The notes under the pieces are model-generated. The model did not search any database. It was not told the DNA's origin and saw only the letters and a list, made by a program, of their open reading frames with translations. Of a DNA stretch of 64,000 nucleotides, positions 48,460 to 60,368 are shown piece by piece; the first letter of the stretch is position 1, and each line of letters opens with the position of its first letter. This stretch comes from Pegea sp. RAD2-039 (taxonomy: Eukaryota; Chordata; Thaliacea; Salpida; Salpidae): the NCBI GenBank assembly GCA_034620365.1, contig JAQGEQ010000165.1:186001-250000 (forward strand). Reading direction: 5' to 3'. The translations under genes were made by a program, and so were the position numbers.

Positions 48460-51400
48460 TCATCTTATTTGGTTGGTCTCATCGATAAGATGTCGAAAGT
48501 GTTTAAGAAGCTGCAAACTTTCATCATCAAGTTGATGAGGTTCAGATGAAGAAGAGAACAATTTCTCATCCTCAGATTTACTTGATCGAATTGGAACATC
48601 ATTTGAGGCTTCACTTGATTTAAAACGATTATGACATTGAGATAAGGCAAAGATTAAACTATCCTGAGAATCTCTGTAAAAAGAAGCATTACAAATGAGT
48701 CAAGATAGAATCAAAGAGATTACTCATTAGTCCGAAGAGGGCTAGAGTTGATGGTGTCCAAGGTGGTCACTGGATAGAAGTCCAGACTGTCGATGTCTTC
48801 AATGAGATGAAGATATTCGTAATTTTCAGTGGTTTCTGTTGAGTTGTCTGAAGTACTTGGAGATTTAGAGGTAGAAGGTCCTGGTTGATCCATAATTAAA
48901 TCTTTGATTTGTTCATCATCATTATCTATTAGAAGATGATCATCTGATAGAAGATCTTCTAGTATGTTTTCATCTGATGGGAATTCTTCAACTGGTAGAT
49001 GATCTTGCTCTTTTGAAGTTGGTTCATCAACAACTGGATCTTTATTTTCAAGAGGATTTTGCTCTTTTAGGAAATCAGAAATGATTGTAAGACTATCTTT
49101 GTTTAAAATCTTATCAATTGATGAAGGATCTTTTGATGAAGGATCAATTGATGAAGGATCTTTTGAACAAGGATCTTTTGTAGGATCTTCTTCTGAAGAT
49201 TGGATTGATTCTGTAGCCGGATTACAAAATGAAATTAAGTTTGAATTTTGCAGAAGATCATTTTGTTGGTCTTTAGAAAGATCTTTTGAAGGAATCTTTG
49301 AGGATTTTTGTAGATGTAGAGTTGATGTAATGCTCTTAGAGAGAGGCAGAGGTTTTACAAGATTACTTGGATGATTATTACATCGTTGAAATAAATCGAT
49401 TCTTCTGTTGAAAGCGATTCTTACTGAATTATCCGGTTTCAAAGCTGATAAATTGATATTTGGATCTAGAAATCAAGAAGATGTAGAGATGAATCAAACC
49501 GGATGTTGGAGACATACTCTGATATCTCCTCCGCATCGGAGGTAGGTTAGGGATCGTAAAACCATCCTCTGTTTTAGCTGAGATCAATTTAGCAACTCCT
49601 CGTTGTTTATCCGACCTTTGACCTGAAGTCTTTTTGGAAGATGGGATCTAGAAAGAAGATTTGATGAAGACATGATCCGAAGAAGATGATCTTTTACCTT
49701 ATTTGTTTGAGTAGATTTATTTGATTTCATTTTAACCACTTCTTTCTTTCCTTTTTTAGTTTCAATTTTTTTCTGAATTTCAGCTCGCATCGAAAGAGCG
49801 ACATCAAATAGCGCCACCAGCGGCAGCGAATGAGAAGATGTCGACGGAACTTGACCACTAGATGGCTTTTCAGACTCACTCCAACCATAACACAATTTAA
49901 GTGTTTGGGGTTTCCCCAGAATCACAAATAATTCCGCTAAAGTTTTCGCGTCATCGATTTGATGTAATTTTCCCGCCTTCGTTTTCGCCGGCTTACGTTT
50001 CAGCGTTGATGACGTCACACCCATTGCTGATGACGTAGATGCAGTTTCAGTGACGTCATCATCAGTTTTAGGCTTTTTGGTCATCGATGACGTCACAGCT
50101 GCTGCTGATGACGTAGATGCGGCTTCAGTGACGTCATCATTAACTTTTGAAATTTTGCAAGTAGGCTGTGATGACGTCACAACCGTAGCTGATGACGTAG
50201 ATGCAGTTTCGGTGACGTCATCATCAACTTTTGACTTTTTGCTCATTGATGACGTCACAGCTGCAGTTGATGACGTAGATGCGGCTTCAGTGACGTCATC
50301 ATCAACTTTTGACTTTTTGCAAGCAGGCTGTGATGACGTCACGTTGTCGACAGCCTCTGATGACGTCACAACGCGCGATTTCAACGGGTTCGTGTAAATG
50401 ATCAAAAAATGGTTACAGGTCTTCAGCAACTGAACAGCAAATCGACGATTAGAGAACACGCGCGTTGATGACGTCACACACTCACCCGCTGCATGTGAAT
50501 CTGACGTCGAATCACAGATTCGGGAGGAATGTAAAGATGAAGATGATGTTTGGGAGTCGTAGTGGATGCAGGGAACTTCTTCTTCATCCGGACTTCATCT
50601 GCGATTGCATACATCTTCTCACTGATAAACCTCCACTTCAGCTGCAAGTAACTGGTTACCATGGCAACCGACAAATCGGTCGGGATGTCAAATCTGTAGA
50701 TGAAGATCAGATGATGATCGGATGTTGATCGGAAGCTAACTTGATTCGTGGATTGTGCGCGACGCTGACGACTCGTTTCCATGCCAACATGTTTAGCGGA
50801 AGTAACTCGAGAGTGATTCGGAGCGGAAGTTTAGCGCTTCGCGATTCTACAGCGGAAGTCAGCGATTTGATTTGTTCTGAAGATGATGGATTGGTGAAAC
50901 GAGCTGTGATTGGACGATTACCTTGATTCGTGATCTTCTTCAACGCTTTACTTGCTGATCGCTTCAATCGAAGATTTTTTCCGTTCATCCGAATTGAAGT
51001 TGATCCTGAATTGATCAGCTCCTTCAACTTCTCAACTCCCTTCTTCTTAAACGTAACTAAGCAACAAGAAGAATTCGCGCGCGTCGAAGACACGTGATCA
51101 ACGAACCTCCATCAAACTTGCATCGGAGTCTTCCGTAGTTGATGACAGCAGAGAGTTCCTGACTTTTGTTGTAAATCATTCCATGTCCAGACAACAACTT
51201 GTTGACCACCGCCCAAGTCCGATAGTAAAGATGCCGGATCTGTTCTTTAGTTTTGACGCTAGCTTCATCTCCTCTTCTCTTCATTCGGACTTCCATCGCT
51301 TTTGTGATCGCTTCAAAGTCCTTCCCGTACTAAAAAGTTGATTAATAACAGCTGACGTCACGACAAATCGCTGACTGTGGTAAGAGCTTTGTAGAAGAAC

Positions 51401-52098
51401 TCCTTTTCATCATCAGACCAAACTTTCTGTCCATTCCTCTTCTTGTTGGTCCCATCATCTTGTTTGTCATCTTGTTGAGGTTTTGATGATTCAGGTTGTT
51501 GTGTGCTTGTTGCTTCAGTTGTTGATTCGGCTTCTGATTGTTGTGTGGTTGTTGTTTCAGGTTGTTGTGTGGTTGTTGGTTCAGGTGGTTGTTGATTGGT
51601 TGTTGGTTCGGCATTTGCTGGTGGTTCAACTGCTTCTAGAAAATGAAAAACAAATCTATGAAATATTCATCAAGTTGTTGGAAACTAACCAGCTTGAAGC
51701 TCAGAAGGAAATCTCTTCACAGGTTTCAAAGTACTTCTCAAAACTGACTTCCACGGCGTCTTCAACAATCCTTTACTTCGAGGTCTCAAAATTCTTCCAT
51801 TTTCAAGAAGTTCTTGATGATTTAGTGAAGAGTTACTCTTCAACTTATTAGAAGTGTTTTCATCTACAATTTTTGAAGATGTATTAGCTTGATGATCTTT
51901 AGAAAGTCCTTCAGTATCATCTTCTTCTTTTGAAGATGCAGCAGTATTTTCTACATCAATTTTTAAGCTTTTAACTGGCAATTCATTATTTTTAGATAAA
52001 AGGTTATTTTCTAATTGGTCAGCTTGTGTTGAGTCTGCTTTTAAACCATTAGTTTTCGCTTCAATCTCTTTATTTTTTTCTGAACTACTTTTGTTCAT
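48460..52098 (-). CDS. CRAMP1-like: cramped / CRAMP1-like SANT-domain chromatin protein
   Basis: Ten exons on the minus strand, in order: 51690..52098, 51376..51635, 51107..51329, 50922..51056, 50741..50876, 50486..50693, 49698..50429, 49500..49647, 48724..49465, 48460..48673; 1068 aa. The disordered Ser/Thr/Gln-rich N-terminus has a TTTQQPE repeat stretch. The SANT-type domain (about 205-290) contains WSDDEKEFFYKAL, YGKDFEAI and KEQIRHLYYRTW. The cramped-specific region follows: NYGRLRCKF, then LPLRITLELLPLNMLAWKRV and LQLKWRF. Further on is VAKLISAKTEDGF, typical of the family, and an acidic tail. In animals cramped is needed for histone-gene and Polycomb-type regulation in the nucleus. Exon 7 carries a tandem repeat (separate entry). 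Introns are as short as 46 nt. Confidence 0.85.
50008..50371 (-). repeat. coding minisatellite in CRAMP1-like exon 7
   Basis: Four units of 26-28 codons, VTSS...SKVDDDVTE.ASTSS, alternate between a QPACK type and an MSKK type, so the higher-order period is about 162 nt. Units contain the palindrome TGACGTCA at their VTSS and DDVTE positions, ten copies in all. The frame stays open, so expansion has been in whole codons. The segment is predicted disordered, Ser/Thr/Asp-rich. Confidence 0.85.
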
Positions 52099-54857
52099 AC
52101 TATATGAAGTATAAAAGGAAGTCTACAAAAAGATAAAATCTTCTTTTAATTTATCAATTAATATTTCTATACAAGCTACCATCTATATATTTAGTTTTTA
52201 AAGAAAATTAAAGTCATCAAAAATGACAAATATATAAAAGAATTATGATTTATATAATCAGGATACTAATAATCAGTTTTTATAATTTGAATTTATAATT
52301 ACTTGTGTCTCTATAAAACCACCAAATTTTATTTATTTCTTTTTAATTATAAAACTTCTAAATAACTAATTATAAGTTCTTTAGTTTTCTTTTAAGTTTA
52401 TAGCTGCTAACAAGTATTATTTTTAACTTTTAACAAGTTTATTTTAGTTAATAAAAAAACTTTAGTATATAACTTAAGATATCAATATATAATCATAGAT
52501 TTATTTGATAAAGATATCAACTTTATTTCAAACAAGCAGATAAAAGATATATAAACTTATCTAAACTTTAGAATGAATAAAATGAAACTAATCACAAACT
52601 ATAAATTGAATAAAATAAGTATCTATGAAATTATTGTTCAAAATAATTTATAAAAATACTATAGCTAAGATAAAACTTTAAACTACTTATATTATGCAAA
52701 AAATATAAAATTTTGATGCTGTGAAAAACGTTGTACACAACTTTAAATTAGTTATATTAATATTTATGTCAAATAAAATAAATAAGTTTATACTATTAAT
52801 AAACTGCAAATATTAAAAAGTTTTACTAAAGTCATAAACTTATAACAAATTCAAAAGATTTAAATTGAAAGCAAAATTATAGCAAATGATTTGACAAATA
52901 CTGAAAAACAAGAAAAACGTTTGTTAATTCATCGTTAATAGTTCTTTCTAAGGTGATCATAATTAACCAAAAATCTTGACAAGAAAGTTAGACGGTTAAA
53001 ATAAACAGAAACTTTAATTGAAAGTTATAAGTTAGAAGCTGAACAAACAAAAATGTCTTCATAATCACATAGTTTATCTATTGAACCTAAACCACTAATA
53101 CTTCAAAATATCTTGTAGAATTTTAAAGAGTAAGTAATTAAAAACTGTAAAAACCAATGAAATTATGCATTAACATTATTCAACCTAGATTTGAAGATAT
53201 TGTATAAAGGTTGAGTTTTCTTACAGCAATATCTTATGAGATAAAACTAACCTTATAAACTTTAAGAGGTAAAAAAAAATTTTGTTGGACTTTTATTTGA
53301 ATATTTTTATTCTGCATCTTTTAAACTTTAAGAGAGTTTAAATGAAGTTTTTATTGAACCTGTTGTTTTTTATATTAATATTAAAATTATTATAAAATTA
53401 CAGATAGTTAATATTTATAATAAAAAGGCATAATTACCAGATAAATAGTTCAAGTATCACCTTACACCATTTTTAGGACTTAATCAATATAAATAAAAAG
53501 TTTGTAACTTCTTACTAGAAGTTAAATTAAAATATCAAGTAATCTCTATTTTTGTAACCAAAATAATAAGAATACAAGACATAAGATGAAATTTTAGAGA
53601 AAAGAGCCCACACTATTCTTAGATAACTTGGAGCAAGATAAGATATCTGACATATTTAAGCTTTTTCGACCTCTTAGTTTAGTTTTGACGTTTCTTTTTA
53701 TAATCTCTTTAGAAAAATTACTTCTAAAAAAGTTTTTAAAAATGAAATTATTTTCATTAATTATAGTGAAATTATTTGAATTAATGCTAACTAAAGAAGC
53801 ATCTAACAGTCAAAAGTAAAATGTAGCTTCTTTTTATCCTTACTAAGGAGCATAAGACTTGTTCAATTGTTTGAAAAGCTAAAAATCTTTTACGTTCTTG
53901 TTTTTTATTAAGTATCTTGCAGAAATTTTCAGCAAAAAGTAATTTTTTTAGTAATTATACTTATATACCATTTTAATAAGAAAGACAAAAAAGGTTCCCT
54001 AATGTATTTCATTATCACAAAGGAAGTTAATTATATATGCTTATAAAAAAAAATTAAGTAATTTATTCTATAATACTTTGATTTATTTTTTTAAATATTG
54101 TAAATATTCTAGAGTTTGTTTTAAAAAACGACTTTTATTTTTTTTTAATTGGTAACGTGAGATCATATGACAACAAAAATCAATAGATATATGAAAACAA
54201 CAACCTATTTATCTATTTTCTACAATTACGTATCTTGTAATTCAGTTATAGTTATTTTTTCAAATATTTACAAAATTTTGATATAAATAATGAGCGTTCG
54301 TTTATTTTTAATTTTTTTAATTTCAAACAAGTTATAACATTATGAATTAATCAAGTAATGTGTTTCTTTTTATTAAAAGTTTTATTTTTAATTATACCAA
54401 TATATATCTTGTATTCTAACTTTGATTAAAGTATTTCTAAGTAATAAAAGTTTTTTAAATTATTTATTTAGAATAAATAGATAATAATTTGTAGATTTAG
54501 TTTAACTTTTTAGTATTTTTTACAGAAAATTTTAATTTTAAATAAAGAATTAATTTAATAACTTTACTATAATATAAAATAATGTTTTTTTATGAAGAAA
54601 ACAATTTTAATTTAGTTTTTAAATTAAAGTATAAAAAGAGAACTTTTGCAATTAAATATTTATTATTCTTATTTTCAACTATATTTATTTCTTATAATAA
54701 TCAGAACTTATTTTCAAACATTAAAAAAATCGATTTTTATTAACTTGAAATAATATTTTAGTTTTTATATCATTTAAATGTTCAATATTTTCCACAGAAT
54801 TTCAGTAGTTTTAAATTTGAATATTTTTGTCTGTTTTGTTTCAACCCTTGTCTCAGA
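52099..54857. other. intergenic region between divergent CRAMP1-like and GABARAPL2 genes
   Basis: AT-rich (poly-A/T tracts); no exon or repeat recognised. It should contain both promoters. A clear pyrimidine tract and AG (54838-54856) ends one base before the GABARAPL2 ATG. Confidence 0.5.
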
Positions 54858-55211
54858 ATGAAGTGGGAATTTAAGGAAGATCATACTTTTGAACACCGGC
54901 TAAAAGAATCTCAAAAAATTAAGGAGAAATACCCGAATAGGATTCCTGTTATCGTTGAAAAAGCTGAAAGAGCTGTAATATCTGACATTGATAAACGAAA
55001 GTATCTTGTTCCTGCTGATATTTCTATAGCCCAATTAATGTTGATAGTAAGAAAACGTATAGATCTAGCACCAGAAGAAGCAATGTTTCTGTTTGTAAAT
55101 AAAGTTGTCCCAAGTTCTACTTCAACATTAGGAGAAATTTATGCACAACACAGTGATGACGACGGTTTTCTTTATGTTGCTTACAGTGGCGAAAGCACTT
55201 TTGGAAATTAA
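54858..55211 (+). CDS. GABARAPL2: ATG8-family ubiquitin-like protein, GABARAPL2 (GATE-16) type
   Basis: Intronless 117-aa frame of exact family length. MKWEFKEDH, the EHR/ES pattern and DIDKRKYLVP identify the GATE-16 branch rather than GABARAP. The ubiquitin fold is intact. The C-terminus DGFLYVAYSGESTFGN places the lipid-acceptor Gly at 116, followed by a single Asn to be removed by ATG4. The protein is conjugated to phosphatidylethanolamine and acts in autophagosome maturation and Golgi traffic. The splice acceptor CTCAG directly before the ATG, with no coding introns, suggests trans-splicing or a 5'-UTR intron; a retrocopy is the alternative. AATAAA at 55493-55498 is the probable poly(A) signal. 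Confidence 0.95.
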   Translation: MKWEFKEDHTFEHRLKESQKIKEKYPNRIPVIVEKAERAVISDIDKRKYLVPADISIAQLMLIVRKRIDLAPEEAMFLFVNKVVPSSTSTLGEIYAQHSDDDGFLYVAYSGESTFGN

Positions 55212-55492
55212 GTTTTCTTCTCATTTATTATATTCTTTCTCTTTATAATTGTAATAGAACTGGATAATTATTACTCTCAAAAGACAATAACTTGCATGAT
55301 TTTTCTACTTGTGTTTTGGTCATTACTATTGTAAGCCATTTTTGTGTACTCCTTTTAATTAATTGGTTTTGCTTCTTACTTTTTATATCCTTGGCACCCT
55401 TACCCGTTTGTTTCTGCATGAATATGCAACAAGGTTTACTAGTTTTGTAAAACTTCTGATTCAAACTTTGTGTTGCTTGCCAGTAGAAGCAT

Positions 55493-55498
55493 AATAAA
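55493..55498 (+). promoter_or_regulatory. candidate poly(A) signal of GABARAPL2
   Basis: AATAAA 282 bases after the stop codon. Confidence 0.5.
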
Positions 55499-56880
55499 CT
55501 GTGCTATAATAAATATAGAGAAAAATTTAATTCTAAAGGACTAATATTCAGTAAAAAATTTGCTAAATTTGAATCGTAATTTCTCTTTAAATGAAGTCAT
55601 CAAAGCTGTTTTTGCAAACTAGCATAATTTGAAAGGTTCAAAATATTTGTTTTTCTGGCTTGGTTTTGAAAAACAAACCCGTGATGCCAGTTGATAATGT
55701 TAAAGCACTTCTTATTGTAATTTGTTTTTTACATGATATTAATATACAAACTTACAAAAAAACAAGCTTAATGTATTTAAACATTTCATTCAAATCATTT
55801 TAAACTTACTGAAAGGTCATTTGAAATCAACAATTAATCTTTTAAACTATTTGTGAATTTTGAATATGAGTTTTAATAACTTATCAAAATATTAGATGAT
55901 GATTAAGATGACTGTTTTGTAAACATGATGAAGTTATGATGATATTACAAGACAGTGACGCATTAAAAATGATTATTGTTTTGTACAACAGGAAATTATG
56001 AAAGTTACCACTTATATAAAAATATTTATTAGTTTAATCTACACAAGTGCAGAAAATAAAACAACTTCCAAAGTGATGATATACAAGTTTAGATTATAAT
56101 CAAATCAAATTAACTGCCTACGAAATTCCAAAGATATTTCTTAGTATATAATAAAAGATATAAATGTTTTGCGGCCAGATTTTCCACAGGGCGTTACCAG
56201 GTAGGCAAGTACTGACGTGCTGCCAAATATCTTTTATAAAATTAAGGTTTGTATTGAGGATGGAAATTTTATAAAAGAATTGCTGAAGAAAATAAAAAGC
56301 CCTCTTACTTTAATTTTGTGGTCTGAAATATATTAGAACTGAATTCTGTTAAAGGTCAATTGTGTAGATTGTTTAAAACTTTAAAACATTTTTCAAGTTA
56401 ACGAATCATTATAAAATTACATTTATAAGAACTCTACCACAAAATAAACTTTAAAACAAAATCTATTTGTTAAAATTCATCAGTTAGACTATAAAGATTA
56501 AATCAGTACTATCTGTAGTATATGTATAAAAAAAATTAAGTCGGAAACTAGAAAAAAGTCTTTAATAATTGTGGTTTTGTTTAATTTGAAATCATTAACT
56601 TTAGGTTAGCAGAAGAATTGTAAGAAAGTGTTTCAAACCAATGAAAATATTGCCAAAAAAGTGATAGATTAGTTTTATATTTAAGTCAATGATAATTGTT
56701 TTAAAGTATTTATAATTGTAATAAAAGTTTGATTCTTCGGAATGTAGTTTTTCTGTGTTTGTTTTAATTATTAAGAATTTTTCTTAATTAAAAGATGTGT
56801 TTAAAAATTATCCATAATAACATCATTTTACTATAAGCAGTTAAATAATGTTTATAAACGACAAGAAAAAGTCCATAAGA

Positions 56881-57110
56881 AACCCGGGTAGAAAGGTCTT
56901 GTTAGTCTGGTTGATGACAATACTTCTACGAGACACAAAACTCCGAATTTAAAGCCAGATTTGGAGTCTCGTAGGCAGTTCGTCACTGTACGCCGGGCGC
57001 AGCTGCATCAGTCGGTTTGTTTCACTGCATAACCTTGTTGGCGTAGAGATTGAAATTCTGCAATCAACTGGCTTACAGCATATGACCGTTCACTGCCAAA
57101 TAGGCCAGGC
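56881..57110 (+). mobile_element. tRNA-Val-derived SINE, copy 2 (5'-truncated)
   Basis: This begins at AACCCGGGTAGA, which aligns with the B-box/T-arm end of copy 1 (AGCCCAGGTAGA), so the tRNA head is lost. Ordered shared blocks are AAAACTCCGAA (56937), ACCTTGTTGGCGT (57032) and GGCTTACAGCA (57070), with a GTCACTG motif before the middle block. Divergence from copy 1 is considerable, so both are old. Confidence 0.65.
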
Positions 57111-57606
57111 TACTACTATTAGCATTTTTATGTAAATATAAATAATTTAATCATTTAAATTTTGATTTATTTAGAGTTTAATTAGATCAGAATAGTCTTT
57201 GCCACGTTCTTAGGTAGTAAATCAACTTTCGAATATTAATAAAAAGCCATTTTGTCAGTTTGTTATTGAATTACTGCTTTAGCTGAGTAATACTTGCTAC
57301 ACAAGTTTGCAAAAGCAAAAAAATGTTTTTTTATTTTTGGAGATTATTACTGAGCATTAAACATTTAGTGTTTTTAGTAACTAGGAAATTCAGAAAAGCT
57401 TTATGGTTCGTAAATATTTATTTTTTATAATCTAAAACTTTATACAAATATGTTAAAATTATTTGTTTAATATACAATTAAATATTATTAATTAATTTTA
57501 TTAGTTATTTATATTTCGAATATATTTAGAAGATTTATTTTTTAAACTAATTTTTAAAACACTAAAGTTAGATTGGTTGAAAATATTGATTTAAATTCTT
57601 TGGTAG

Positions 57607-58567
57607 CTGTTTTCGAAGTAAAAAAGAGATTAATGAAGACGATGTGATTTTCGAAGTAAAAATTGTTTCAACGAATCAACATCAAAATGCAGAAAAACTT
57701 TCAGAAAATAATTTCATTCAACAAAACTATTCGCCTCAAACTTCACATTGGAACGAAGAAGATTGGAAAGATTGGAATTCAGTGAATCAAGAAGAAGAGA
57801 AAGGTTTTTATGAAAGTTTTGCTTAAACTATAAAAAATCAGTTTTAATCGCAGATTTTTTGAAATAATTTTTGTACTTTTATCACAAAAGTTAATATGAA
57901 GAAAGTCTGGATCAAGTAGTTGTTGATAAATAATCTAAGAAGCAAATAAACTAAAAAGATTTCTAATTAACTTCCTTCACGTTTACAATAAATAAATGTT
58001 TTGATTTTGAACTTTTCTTTTTCTATTTTTCTTCAAGTAAAATCATGAATTAAAATAGAATCTAAAATTTATTTTCCAGAAGAAGCAGAAGAAGAAGTTG
58101 ATTACTTCGCCGACATGGAACCCAACGTTACCATCAAAAAGGTCGTCTCTTTCATGAGGACTTCTTCTCTAAAACTTTTTTTGAAATTCAGGTTTTGGTG
58201 AAAACAAAAGATGAATCGAGACACAAATCCGACATCTTACAAGTAGATGACATAGCACAACTTGCTACATCAGTTAGTCTTCATCTTGTGTGTCTTTGAC
58301 ATCAATTTTGTGTCTTTACATCAACAGGCGGAGCTTTCAACTTGGGATGAATCTGGGAACATTGGAGGTTGGCTGGAGGAAGATTTATCAATTGACGACA
58401 TTAATGAAGATCAGGTTCTTGCATCCTTCAATCTCATGATTATATGAAGACTTTTTCTGCAGATAATTCGCGAAGCGAGAGAACAAAGACGCAGTGAAAG
58501 AAGACTTCGAAGTCAGAACAAAACTGAAAAGAATTCGAAACGGAAATTAGCTTCGAAATTAAACTGA
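57607..58567 (+). CDS. EBAG9: EBAG9/RCAS1-like protein (first exon not found)
   Basis: Exons 57607..57803, 58080..58141, 58192..58272, 58328..58414 and 58463..58567 encode the last 177 or so residues. The first visible exon enters in phase 2 with CFRSKKEI, equivalent to the CRSGR segment just after the N-terminal membrane anchor of vertebrate EBAG9. Family features follow: HWNEEDWKDWNSV, VDYFADMEPNVTIKK, LSTWDESGN, GGWLEEDL and a basic coiled-coil end REAREQRRSER to ASKLN. EBAG9 is a Golgi-anchored modulator of vesicle transport and exocytosis. The missing exon should encode the start Met and the hydrophobic anchor; the ATG at 57323 opens a hydrophobic frame but its donor phase does not fit. 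Confidence 0.82.
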
Positions 58568-59004
58568 AATTTTTGTCACGTGACAACCAAATATCTCGCT
58601 GAGATTATCGATTAACCAGAAGCTGCTCTCAAGCTCGTATCTAGGAGGTTTTATGACGTCCTTATAAGCATCGTTTTGATGTTTCCCGAATACCTTTGTC
58701 GTAATCTTTTGTTAAAATGAAATATTTATTAGGATTTTCGTTTTACAGTCACAACAACTTCAAACTTTTTGTTTTTCTGCAGCACGTTTCTATTTTTGAA
58801 AATTTATCATCAAAATCAGCAGTTTATGTCGCTTATGTCGCAGAAAACTTCATTTTTTTGGTTTGCCACAAAAATTGATGTAAAAAAATCTTAAATACAC
58901 ATCGATTGAAACCTGATTTAAAAAAAGATTGAAAAATTTCCGTTTAATTATTCTTTTATGATATTATGATCGATTGAAAAGGTTTAATAGATATTTAATA
59001 AAAA
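58568..59004. other. convergent 3' region between EBAG9 and PLPP6-like genes
   Basis: The 3' ends of the two genes face each other over 440 bases. AATAAA at 58997-59002 (+) could serve EBAG9. No other feature is seen. Confidence 0.5.
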
Positions 59005-60368
59005 TTAGAAAATTAAATACGAAGATAGGCAGGAAACAAGAAAGAAATTGAATCGTCCAATCAGAGCGCCGCACACAACATCAGAAACATAATGACGAGA
59101 CAACATGACTCTACTGATAGAAACACAAACACACCAAGCTGACACAATCAGTTGAAGTAAGAATGTAGAGTTAAAGACATTAATCATAAAATAAAGAATA
59201 TAAATAACTCGAGTTGTATGTCCTGATGGAAAAGAATATGAATCAACTGAAATCATGTAACTCTTTGTATCATTTTGTTGAGGTCTTGGACGTCTAATAG
59301 AGTATTTCAAAGATCCAACTATAATAAGATCAGTTATTAAGCCAACGACAAAAACAGTTATATTAGTTTTGCTGACATCATCCACTTTAATCATGTACAA
59401 GTAGAAAGAGATGAAAAACCAAATTATTCCATTTCCAGAAAGTTCCAGAGCCACTAGTAAAAACTTGATCAAAGTTAATTGAGAGAAAGTTGTTAATTTC
59501 CGAGATATCAGAATATCCAAAGCTTTAATAGTCTTTAGCATCACTATTAGAGTTGTTGATGGAATATTTTGATCTAAAAAAACATCTCATTAATTATGTG
59601 TAAAAGTCGTAGATAGAAATGATTAAAAGTTCTAATTCATTTTTTAAATATATTATCAACATAAATAAAACTTTATTAAAAAAAACTAACAAATAATCAA
59701 TAAGAAAATTGAAACAAGTTTAAGTTTTCTAATAATAAAATTACTTCATGCTAAAATTAAATAAATTAACCTTATTATCTGGTAATAAAATCTAATAATC
59801 ATTCATAAAAATAGAAATTTTTAAGGTTAAAGTCTTCATTAGTATCCAAAATTAAAACAAAAAAAGTTTATAGAGGTAAGAATCAACATGTTATTAAAAA
59901 GTTATAAAAATATCATTCACCAAGATAAGTTTAAAACTACCAAATAAAAGACAAAAAGAACTTCTATAAGATTATATTTTGAATTTTATAAAAAAATATT
60001 TGAGAAAAACTATTTTAAAACTTTAAATTCAAATTGTTTTTATTCAAAATCTTTTTATGTAGATGAAAACTTTAATGTTGAAATTATTTTATCAAGCTCT
60101 AAGCTGACTTTAGATCTCAAAGAAAAATTAAATCAACAACTTTTCAGTCACCTAAAAAAGTGAACAAATTTTCAAGTAGACGAAATAGGAAACATATCTT
60201 TATTTACAAAAGACAAATAAATAGTTAAAAACATTTTTTTTCGTGATTATTTACAAATGATAACAAAAGAAACACAATAATAATAGATTATTTAACTGTA
60301 AACAAAATTGAATGAAACAATAACATCGAAAACTTACTTTTAGATTTATAATTTTTAGCTTGTGGCAT
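59005..60368 (-). CDS. PLPP6: PLPP6-like PAP2-family phosphatase (presqualene diphosphate phosphatase type)
   Basis: The main exon 59005..59573 (minus) encodes about 189 aa with the three PAP2 signature motifs: KYSIRRPRP (C1), SFPSGHTTR (C2, catalytic His) and SRVMLSRHYVSDV (C3, nucleophile His). About five membrane helices are visible. The stretch ALDILISRKL then LELSGNGIIWF matches the start of vertebrate PLPP6. The family removes phosphates from presqualene and other isoprenoid or sphingoid phosphates at the ER/nuclear envelope. The exon enters in phase 1. A small exon 60338..60368 starting at ATG, with a GTAAGT donor, restores the frame (199 aa total), but it is only a candidate and leaves a 764-nt intron. 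The long disordered N-terminus of vertebrate PLPP6 is missing. Confidence 0.85.

Larger units (their letters stand above)
55212..57606. other. intergenic region with SINE copy 2 and the probable hidden first exon of EBAG9
   Basis: AT-rich. A GC-richer patch at 56165-56220 matches nothing else that I recognise. The SINE lies at 56881-57110. The first exon of the EBAG9-like gene should be upstream of 57607, but I cannot place it with confidence. Confidence 0.5.

Noticed and set aside
51483..51851. 122-codon plus-strand frame rich in Val and Leu
   Set aside because: It is the antisense of the Thr/Gln-rich repeat in CRAMP1-like exon 2.
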